5,149 nucleotides of DNA from Anaerolineales bacterium (lineage in GTDB: Bacteria > Chloroflexota > Anaerolineae > Anaerolineales > UBA6663), in assembly GCA_016789165.1 (NCBI GenBank), contig JAEURL010000206.1:1-5149 (forward strand), given 5' to 3'. A program made the position numbers and the translations under genes. Below, one piece after another: positions 1-5,149 of this stretch. The notes beneath the pieces were generated by a model. The model saw only the letters and a program-made list of their open reading frames with translations, was not told the DNA's origin and ran no database searches. The number at the start of each line of letters is the position of its first letter. Within the stretch, counting starts at the first letter, position 1.

Positions 1-1353
1 CACGGCCGTGAGCACGGCGGAGGGGTGCAGACGGGGGCCGCCGAACGTCTTCTCGTCCTCGAAGACGAGGACGGGCTGGCCGGCGCGCAGGGCATCCAGC
101 AGAGCGTGCCCATAGGCGCGGCCCGCGCGCCAGAGGACGAGGGTGGTGACGGCGGCCGTGATCAGGCCCAGCAGGTACAGCTGCTGGGGCGGGAAGGCGC
201 GCTCGCCCACCAGCAGGATGAAGCCGGCCAGGAAGGTGCCGGTCTGTTCGGGCACGCCGCCGATGAAGGCGCGCACCTGGTCGCGCCGCTCGGCCGGCAC
301 GGCGTTGAAGAGCGCCTGGTAGGCCGGGTCGGCCAGGCCGGACAGCCACACCATCTGGGTGAAGCGGAACGCCACCACACTGGCGAAGGCCGGCCAGACC
401 GCCAGCACGCCGAAACCCGCCAGGTACAGCACCGGGAAGGCCAGCAGCATGGTCATCAGCCCGAAGCGCGCGTACAGGCGGTTGGCCAGGAAGAGTGAAG
501 CCAGGAAGGCGGCCGCCGTGCTCAGGCCGTTGAAGAGGCCCAAGAAGCCGGCCAGGGACTGCTCGTCCCCGTACTGTCCGGTCGCGGCCCGCGAGAAGGG
601 CACGGCGATGGAAAAATACAAGATCGAAAAGAGCACGGCCGCGGCTGCGATCCAGCGCATCAGGGCCGAGCCGCGCACGAACTGATAGCCGCGCTGCATC
701 TCCACCAGCAGGCTGGCCGGCCGGCGGGTGCGCCGGCGCGAGCGGCGCAGCAGCACGGCGGGCGCGTTTAGCCGGAGCACGGCCTGGGCCAGGCCGAAGG
801 CGGCCAGCATGGCGCCGGCCCAGAACCAGAGCAGGTTCTCGGTGCCCAGCCAGTTCACCAATGGGCCGGTGCCCAGGCCGCCGAGCACGGCCCCCAGGAT
901 GCGGCCAGCGCCGAAGAGCGGGAAGAGGCGTTTGGCCTGGCGCGTGTCACAGACCGCGCCCGCCAGCCCCCACACCAGCATGCCGATCAGGGCGTTGAGG
1001 ACTTCTTTGCCCAGCCAGAGGGCGGGGTAAAGCCCGCCGGCCTCGAAGGTGAGCAGCAGGCGGGCCAGGGCGATGAGGCCGGCCATCAGCAGGGGCAGGC
1101 CGAGGTAGACCAGTCCGCGCGGCAGGCGGCCCAGCAGCGCCGTCAGGCCGAGCGAGGTGATGGCGTTGAGGACGGCCAGGGCCATGACCATGGCCGGCAG
1201 ATACTGCACGCCAAAGCGGGCAAAGAACAGGGCTTCGATGCCGGCGTTGCCCAGGCTGTAGCCGGCCGCGGTCAACGCCATCACGCCGATGACCAGCACA
1301 GCCAGCCGTCCTTCGCCGGGACGGATCTTGAGGAGGTCCGCAAAGCGGTTCAT
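1..1353 (-). CDS. MFS-type transporter related to ATP/ADP (NTP/NDP) exchange carriers, C-terminus beyond window
   Basis: Reading leftward from the ATG at 1351-1353, the frame is open for 451 codons to the window edge with no stop, so the 3' end is missing. An in-frame TAA lies 14 codons upstream and no other ATG, GTG or TTG falls between, so this start is the only good one. Hydrophobicity suggests about 12 membrane helices, roughly residues 16-36, 50-72, 80-103, 113-133, 148-170, 173-193, 232-252, 267-290, 298-320, 321-345, 370-385 and 392-410. An arginine-rich loop (203-211) between helices 6 and 7 fits the central cytoplasmic loop of a major facilitator. The motif DTRQAKRLFPLFGAG (136-150) followed by a glycine-rich helix resembles the 'AKR-F-LFG' region of ATP/ADP-antiporter-like carriers. 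The substrate cannot be told. After the last helix the chain becomes hydrophilic (GRAYGHALLDALRAG, then an acidic stretch), suggesting a soluble domain beyond the edge. Transporter call firm, subfamily moderate. Confidence 0.85.
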   Translation of the reverse strand, partial: MNRFADLLKIRPGEGRLAVLVIGVMALTAAGYSLGNAGIEALFFARFGVQYLPAMVMALAVLNAITSLGLTALLGRLPRGLVYLGLPLLMAGLIALARLLLTFEAGGLYPALWLGKEVLNALIGMLVWGLAGAVCDTRQAKRLFPLFGAGRILGAVLGGLGTGPLVNWLGTENLLWFWAGAMLAAFGLAQAVLRLNAPAVLLRRSRRRTRRPASLLVEMQRGYQFVRGSALMRWIAAAAVLFSILYFSIAVPFSRAATGQYGDEQSLAGFLGLFNGLSTAAAFLASLFLANRLYARFGLMTMLLAFPVLYLAGFGVLAVWPAFASVVAFRFTQMVWLSGLADPAYQALFNAVPAERRDQVRAFIGGVPEQTGTFLAGFILLVGERAFPPQQLYLLGLITAAVTTLVLWRAGRAYGHALLDALRAGQPVLVFEDEKTFGGPRLHPSAVLTAV

Positions 1354-1368
1354 GCCGGGATGCGGCCC

Positions 1369-1377
1369 ATTATGCCA
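1369..1377 (-). promoter_or_regulatory. candidate extended -10 promoter of the transporter gene
   Basis: On the minus strand the sequence is TGGCATAAT, which matches the extended -10 form TGnTATAAT at all but one base. No good -35 hexamer lies 16-18 bases further upstream, as is often seen with extended -10 promoters. A start about 7 bases downstream would leave a leader of only 8-9 bases before the ATG at 1353. No Shine-Dalgarno sequence precedes that ATG (the preceding bases are GGGCCGCATCCCGGC), so the two observations agree with a very short or absent leader. This is inferred from pattern only. Confidence 0.35.
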
Positions 1378-1420
1378 TTGTTTGCCAGCCGCTTATCCCG
1401 GGGATCAGGCGCGGCCGCGC

Positions 1421-1555
1421 TCACCGCGGTTGGCTGACGAGCACCGGGCCGGCGCTGGCCGTGACTTGCCAGATGAAAATGACGATGGCGTGCTCTGCCG
1501 CAACCTTGACGAACAAATAATCCCGGAAGCCGGGCAGGCCGGCGCGGAGCGGCAA
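1421..1555 (-). pseudogene. small protein-like open stretch or gene remnant between cyclase and transporter
   Basis: This part of the 223-bp gap (1354-1576) is open in the same frame as the upstream cyclase-like gene, directly after its TGA stop. It runs from a TTG at 1555 to a TGA at 1421, giving 44 residues. The sequence looks protein-like: an LPGFRDYLFVKV segment, then a hydrophobic EHAIVIFIWQVT segment, with mostly G or C in third codon positions. The alternating pattern recalls the middle of small dimeric alpha/beta-barrel (antibiotic-monooxygenase-like) proteins, but this is a weak impression and the first part of such a fold is missing. The purine-rich GGAAGGA touches the TTG with no spacer, so it is a poor start. 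It may be a decayed gene fragment, a real small protein, or chance. The rest of the gap holds only the promoter candidate and an inverted repeat. Confidence 0.25.
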
Positions 1556-1564
1556 TCCTTCCGG
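1523..1564 (-). repeat. inverted repeat after the cyclase-like gene, possible weak terminator
   Basis: CCGGAAG at 1523-1529 is matched by CTTCCGG at 1558-1564, a perfect 7-bp inverted repeat. A nested 5-bp stem lies at 1529-1533/1539-1543 (GCCGG/CCGGC). On the minus strand the structure begins about 12 bases after the TGA of the cyclase-like gene and is followed by GGATTATTTGTTC, which is only mildly T-rich. A transcription-slowing or mRNA-stabilising hairpin is possible, but it is not a canonical intrinsic terminator because the T run is broken. Confidence 0.2.
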
Positions 1565-1576
1565 CTGGCGGCTTCC

Positions 1577-2695
1577 TCAGACGGCCGCCGGGCGGGCGGC
1601 CATTTCGGCGGTCAGGAGCCGGCCCAGCGCCGCGAAGTCGCGCGGCAGGCCGAAAAGGCGCAGGTAGAAGGCGCCCAACCAGCGCGCCAGGCCGGCCGGT
1701 ATCCGCCCGGCGGGCAGGAACTGCCAGCGGCTGGTGACCCGGGTGGCGTTGGGCTCCGACTCGAGCACGTACGTGATCAGGAAGTCCACAAGCAGGCCGT
1801 GGTTCTGCATGCGGACCGTCAGATAATCAAATGGCCGCCAATCCAGCACTGTTTCCAGCATGGGTTCTTTCTGGCCATGCATACAGTGGTTGCGCGCGCC
1901 CACCCCGGTGCGGCCGCCCGGCCGGAGGCCGGGCACCATGTGCCGCTCCGGCGACCCGCGCGCGATCTTGCGCGGATCGTTGAGCCATTCCCACACCAGG
2001 GCCGGCGGCGCCAGCGTGGTCAGCGACAGGACGGCATGGGCGGCTTCGGCCGCCACGTAGGCGCGCCGCGCCTCCTGGTACGCCTGGTAGCGCGGGCGCA
2101 GATCCAGCGCCAAAGTGTTGACCTCCCCCAGATGCTCATAGTTCTCGCGCATGACGAGCAGCGCCTCCGGCCGCAGGCCGATGTGCTCCAGCCCGCGCTC
2201 GGTGAAGAGCACATACGCCCGCCAACCGGTGGTCTCGGCCACGTGGTTCTTGGTCAGCCGGTGGACCACATTCACGTCCGTGCCCACCAGTTCGTGGATG
2301 CCGGCCACGGCCTGCACGACATAGTCCCCGTGGTGGACAAAGAATTTCAGATCCAGGGTGGGGATGGCGCGGCAGGCCCGGCATTCGCAGGTCGTGCGGC
2401 GGTGCGCGGCCGCCTGCCGATCACGGAAGGCGGCGTAGGTGCACTCGAGCAATTCCAGCAGGGTTTCGCCGCGCTCCAGGCGCGTCTCGGAGGCATAGGC
2501 GAAGACCGCGTCCCCCTCCAGCTTAGCGACGGTCAGCAGGCCGCGGAAGTGGCCGACGATGGTTTCGAGCAAATCGCTGAGGATTTCGTGGGCGTGGTCC
2601 AATTCCACGCCGGCCAGGTAGCCGGTGTAGCCGGAGATATCGGCCAGGACCAGGTAGCCGTGCTGGGTCTGACCATACGAGGCGGCCAGTGTCAT
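1577..2695 (-). CDS. DUF2652-type class III nucleotide cyclase homologue with C-terminal SRPBCC-like domain
   Basis: Complete 372-residue soluble protein with no signal peptide or membrane helix. Residues about 12-200 resemble class III adenylate/guanylate cyclase catalytic domains. LADISGYT carries the first metal Asp (D19), KLEGD carries the substrate-side Lys (K58) and second metal Asp (D62), and ELVGTDVNVVHRL gives E135 (where adenylate cyclases have Asp) and the N142/R146 pair that stabilises the transition state. A CECRAC cluster (103-108) sits in the middle of the domain. Residues about 220-365 look like an SRPBCC/polyketide-cyclase-like fold, with WEWLNDPRK near its start and a conserved-looking NHCMHG (269-274). 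ATG 2695 is the first start after an in-frame TGA about 30 bases upstream; GAAAGG (2706-2711) is a weak ribosome site with a 10-base spacer. Downstream, 223 bp away, is a transporter on the same strand. The domain family is fairly sure. Catalytic activity and the product nucleotide are inferred. Confidence 0.85.
   Translation of the reverse strand: MTLAASYGQTQHGYLVLADISGYTGYLAGVELDHAHEILSDLLETIVGHFRGLLTVAKLEGDAVFAYASETRLERGETLLELLECTYAAFRDRQAAAHRRTTCECRACRAIPTLDLKFFVHHGDYVVQAVAGIHELVGTDVNVVHRLTKNHVAETTGWRAYVLFTERGLEHIGLRPEALLVMRENYEHLGEVNTLALDLRPRYQAYQEARRAYVAAEAAHAVLSLTTLAPPALVWEWLNDPRKIARGSPERHMVPGLRPGGRTGVGARNHCMHGQKEPMLETVLDWRPFDYLTVRMQNHGLLVDFLITYVLESEPNATRVTSRWQFLPAGRIPAGLARWLGAFYLRLFGLPRDFAALGRLLTAEMAARPAAV
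1916..1934. repeat. strong GC hairpin inside the cyclase-like gene
   Basis: GCCCGGCC at 1916-1923 and GGCCGGGC at 1927-1934 form a perfect 8-bp inverted repeat around a 3-base loop (GGA). It encodes the turn LRPGGRTG in the SRPBCC-like half, so the palindrome may simply reflect GC-rich codons for Gly, Arg and Pro. Flanking GGTGC (1907-1911) and GCACC (1932-1936) can form an alternative outer stem that competes for part of it. No function is shown. Confidence 0.4.
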
Positions 2696-2766
2696 GGGAC
2701 CCGCGCCTTTCGCCGGCCGGGCCGTTCAACACCCGCCGGGCAACCAGGAAGGAGTAAGCCGCCTGT

Positions 2767-2793
2767 AATTTACGCCTTCGGGCGGCGCGGCAA
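2767..2793 (-). promoter_or_regulatory. weak promoter candidate before the cyclase-like gene
   Basis: In the 124-bp gap 2696-2819 the minus strand has TTGCCG (2788-2793) and TAAATT (2767-2772) separated by 15 bases, shorter than the preferred 17. The -10 matches only four of six consensus bases. The spacer contains a small 4-bp stem with a tetraloop (CGCC/GGCG at 2773-2784). The gap leaves room for independent transcription, but cotranscription with the preceding TgpA-like gene is equally possible. Nothing else recognisable lies in the gap apart from the ribosome site at 2706-2711. Confidence 0.2.
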
Positions 2794-2819
2794 CAGTCCG
2801 AAAACTGCTCAATCTCCGC

Positions 2820-5149
2820 TCATTTGGGGAGACGGTCCGCCAGGCGTTCCCTCCAGCGGGCGGCGGCCCGCCGCACGGCCTGACGCAGGCCTTCGGTCCA
2901 GACGACGCGCTGGATGCCCTGCCAGGCGCGCTGAGCCAGCTGGCCGTTGGCAGCCTCCGGGTAGGGGCTGTATTGCTCGGCCATGTACTGGGCCGTAATG
3001 GTGTCCACGGCCGCGGCCGCCTGCGGCAGAGCGGTGGTGAGTTCCACGGCGCGCTCGCGCGGAGTGAAGTTGGCCGGCAGCTTCAGGCCCAGCCAGCGGG
3101 CGGCGCGCTCCAATTCCCGGTAGGCCATGGTGACGGCGGAGGGCACCACCCGGCCCAGCCAGCGCAGCACCTGCCGTCCGGGCCGGCCCAGGCTCTCCAA
3201 GCCGATCAGGTCGGCCCGCAGCAGGCCGCTCAGGCTGACCAGGATCAGCAGGGCCAGCCCGCCACCGCCGACCGCCAGCGTGGTGCCCCAGCGCTGCAAC
3301 AGCTGCCCCCAGTCCACGCCCGGGCGCGCGGCGGCGGCCTCCGGCTCGCGCTCCTGCGGGTCGCGGCCGGCATCATCCGGCACGGGCGGCTCGGCGTCGT
3401 TGGGTGTGAGCGGGGTGTCGGCCACAATCTGACGCTCCGGGCGCTCCAGCGGCGGCTCGGACCCGGTCGGCTCGAACTCGATCCAGCCGTACTCGGGGAA
3501 ATACACCTCCGGCCAGGCGTGGGCGTTGCGTTCGCGGACCACGTACTGCCCGGTGGGCAGGTCGAGCTGGCCTTCGGCGAAGCCCACCGCCAGCCGGGCC
3601 GGGATGCCCAGCGAGCGCAGCAGCACGACCATGGCCGAGGCGTAATAGTTGCAGTAGCCGCGGCGCGTCTCAAACAGGAACCAGTCCACGGGCTCCGCAG
3701 CGGAGGGCGGCGCCGCGATGGCCTGGTCATATTCGATGTTCTGGCGCAGCCAGTTGGTGATGGCCTGGGCCCGGTCGTAGGCGTTGGCGGCGCCCGCCTC
3801 GGTCACGATCTGGCGGGCCAGGTCGCGCGTGCGCGGGGTGACCGTCTCCGGCAGTTGGAGAAAGAAGGCGCGCACCCACTCCGGGTAGTTCTCGCCGGCC
3901 GAGCGCAGGCTGGCCACGTCCGCCACCGAGACCGAAGCGATGACGCGGTAACGCCGGTCTTCGCCGGTCAGGATGGTCTGGGCGCGCACCGAGACTGGGT
4001 CCAGGGTGTCGCCGGGGCCGATGAAGGTTTCGAAAGTGGTCGGCCGGTCCACCAGCCGCGGCTGGGGCAGCACGTACAACCGGCTGGCGGCCTGCAGCTC
4101 GGACGTGAACAGGGCGCTGACGTCGCGGCGCAGCCGATAGGCGGCCAGGCGCGCGCCGCCCGGCCGGGCCGGATCCTGTTCGCGGAATTCCAGCGCGTCG
4201 CCGGCCTGCCAGCGGCCGGCCACGTATTCCTGATAAGCCGTGGCGCGCCAATAGTAGCGCGGGATCTGGTTGAGGTAGGTCTCGTTCTCGTCCGGCACGC
4301 CTTCCTCGATCACCGGGCTGATCTTGACGTTCATGATCAGGCGCTCGCTGAGCGAGGTGGCGCCGCTCAGGCTGAGCGAATCGCCGTAAAAGTCCTGGGC
4401 CGCCAGGCCGGGGTTGCGGACGGCGTTGAACAGGCGCTCGAAATTTTCGCGTACGGTGGCCCACGCCCCGTTGACCCGGTCCCAGGCGGCCGCGGCTGAC
4501 GGGGAGGCGGAGGCCACGGTGACGTTCTGGCCCAGCCAGGCCAGGAAAACCAGCACCACGGCCGCGCTCAGGCCGGCGCGCAGAAACTCGAAGCGCGCGT
4601 CCGGGGTGTAGTGCACGCGCGACGCCCGCCACTCGCGTTCGTTGGCCAGCAGGTTCATGCGCGTGAGCAGCAGCAGGGCCAGCACCAGGTAGGCGCCCAG
4701 GTAGACCTCCAACTGCTCGCCCACATAGTAATAGGCGTTGACCAGCAGCACCACGCCGGCCGGAATGATGGCCGGCCAGACCGCGCTCCGGCGGAAGATG
4801 GCCCAGGCCGCCCCGACCCCGATACCCCAGAAGCTCAAGCCCACAAAGACCGGGAAGGGCAGGATATCGCGCGAGGTGCCGCCGTTCAGGGCGTAGTAGA
4901 TGAAGTTGTTGACGCGGATCAGCAGTTCGATGACGCGGTTGTGCCAGTCGCCGCGCAGCAGCAGGCAGGTGAGGAAGCCCACGATGAAGAGGCCGTAGCA
5001 GGCCGCAAACAGGGTCGCCACCCAGCCGTTGAAACGGCTCTTGGCCAGCACCAGGCCGGCCAGGACCCCGACCGCCCCGCTCAGGCTGGCCGCCCACAAC
5101 CCAGGCGCCCAGCCCGGCGCCTCCACCCCCCAGGCCGCGACCACCACCA
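2820..5149 (-). CDS. TgpA-like transglutaminase-domain membrane protein, N-terminus beyond window
   Basis: The frame is open from the window edge to TGA at 2820 (775 residues from a GTG at 5147, which is probably not the real start). Numbering from that GTG, membrane helices fall near residues 13-35, 41-64, 98-118, 122-142, 147-163 and 188-207. A large extracytoplasmic part (about 208-620) follows. It contains a transglutaminase-like core: RRGYCNYYASA with nucleophile C499, NAHAWPEVYF with H543, and GWIEFEPT with E559 where most family members have Asp. A Pro/Asp/Glu-rich linker (562-610) leads to another helix (about 622-641). The C-terminal cytoplasmic segment (about 675-760) resembles DUF4129, with a TPRERA motif and a Tyr-containing end (YMAEQYSP). 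Such proteins are thought to act on peptide or protein substrates outside the membrane; the true substrate is unknown. Relatives are commonly downstream of MoxR-type ATPase and DUF58 genes, which would lie to the right, outside the window. Confidence 0.92.
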   Translation of the reverse strand, partial: VVVAAWGVEAPGWAPGLWAASLSGAVGVLAGLVLAKSRFNGWVATLFAACYGLFIVGFLTCLLLRGDWHNRVIELLIRVNNFIYYALNGGTSRDILPFPVFVGLSFWGIGVGAAWAIFRRSAVWPAIIPAGVVLLVNAYYYVGEQLEVYLGAYLVLALLLLTRMNLLANEREWRASRVHYTPDARFEFLRAGLSAAVVLVFLAWLGQNVTVASASPSAAAAWDRVNGAWATVRENFERLFNAVRNPGLAAQDFYGDSLSLSGATSLSERLIMNVKISPVIEEGVPDENETYLNQIPRYYWRATAYQEYVAGRWQAGDALEFREQDPARPGGARLAAYRLRRDVSALFTSELQAASRLYVLPQPRLVDRPTTFETFIGPGDTLDPVSVRAQTILTGEDRRYRVIASVSVADVASLRSAGENYPEWVRAFFLQLPETVTPRTRDLARQIVTEAGAANAYDRAQAITNWLRQNIEYDQAIAAPPSAAEPVDWFLFETRRGYCNYYASAMVVLLRSLGIPARLAVGFAEGQLDLPTGQYVVRERNAHAWPEVYFPEYGWIEFEPTGSEPPLERPERQIVADTPLTPNDAEPPVPDDAGRDPQEREPEAAAARPGVDWGQLLQRWGTTLAVGGGGLALLILVSLSGLLRADLIGLESLGRPGRQVLRWLGRVVPSAVTMAYRELERAARWLGLKLPANFTPRERAVELTTALPQAAAAVDTITAQYMAEQYSPYPEAANGQLAQRAWQGIQRVVWTEGLRQAVRRAAARWRERLADRLPK

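Noticed and set aside
1577..1579. TGA of the cyclase-like gene as a recoded (readthrough or selenocysteine) codon
   Set aside because: The SRPBCC-like domain already looks complete before it, no recoding stem-loop of the expected type is evident, and TGA is also the ordinary stop of the TgpA-like gene.
2794..2807. Inverted repeat CAGT/ACTG just after the TgpA-like stop as a terminator
   Set aside because: The perfect stem is only 4 bp (6 with wobble pairs) and no T run follows on the transcribed strand.
1289..2998. A 569-codon open frame on the plus strand
   Set aside because: It lies opposite the cyclase-like gene and both gaps. Its translation is rich in Gly, Arg, Gln, His and Ala with no domain, as expected antisense to a GC-rich gene, and the minus-strand gene has recognisable motifs.
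2973..4499. A 508-codon open frame on the plus strand
   Set aside because: Antisense to the TgpA-like gene, with low-complexity composition and no recognisable domain.
3727..5097. A 456-codon alternative frame on the minus strand
   Set aside because: It overlaps the TgpA-like frame in another phase and reads as Arg/Gly/Pro/His-rich out-of-frame sequence; the in-phase frame carries membrane helices and the catalytic motifs.
1..5149. tRNA, rRNA, CRISPR array, insertion sequence or phage features
   Set aside because: No cloverleaf-like sequence, regular direct repeats, transposase or phage motifs were seen on either strand.

Overview
The window comes from a GC-rich bacterial chromosome. Three long genes lie on the minus strand and read from right to left, and nothing convincing is encoded on the plus strand. 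The high GC, the GC-biased third codon positions and the gene types would fit a Chloroflexota (Anaerolineae-like) genome or metagenome bin. That is an inference from style, not a phylogenetic result.

Layout in order of transcription. (1) 5149 to 2820: a large membrane protein of the TgpA / transglutaminase-like family, cut by the window edge at its N-terminus. It has N-terminal membrane helices, a long extracytoplasmic part with a Cys-His-acid transglutaminase core, a further membrane helix and a C-terminal DUF4129-like domain. (2) A 124-bp gap with a weak promoter candidate. (3) 2695 to 1577: a complete two-domain protein. The N-terminal half is a DUF2652-type class III nucleotide cyclase homology domain and the C-terminal half is SRPBCC-like. 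Every canonical class III catalytic position appears to be filled, with one conservative Asp-to-Glu change. (4) A 223-bp gap. It holds a 44-codon protein-like open stretch in frame with the cyclase gene but after its stop, an inverted repeat, and an extended -10 promoter candidate. (5) 1353 to 1: a 12-helix major-facilitator-type protein related to ATP/ADP (NTP/NDP) exchange carriers, cut at its C-terminus by the window edge.

How they may work together: the TgpA-like protein is probably the end of a separate cluster to the right (family relatives usually follow MoxR-type AAA and DUF58 genes). The cyclase homologue and the transporter are neighbours on one strand. Relatives of this carrier often have HEAT-repeat and cyclic-nucleotide-binding domains after the membrane part, exactly where this window ends. 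A cyclase/cNMP-responsive transporter pair is therefore the most interesting hypothesis here, but it depends on sequence outside the window. No RNA genes, CRISPR arrays, insertion sequences or phage features were seen.
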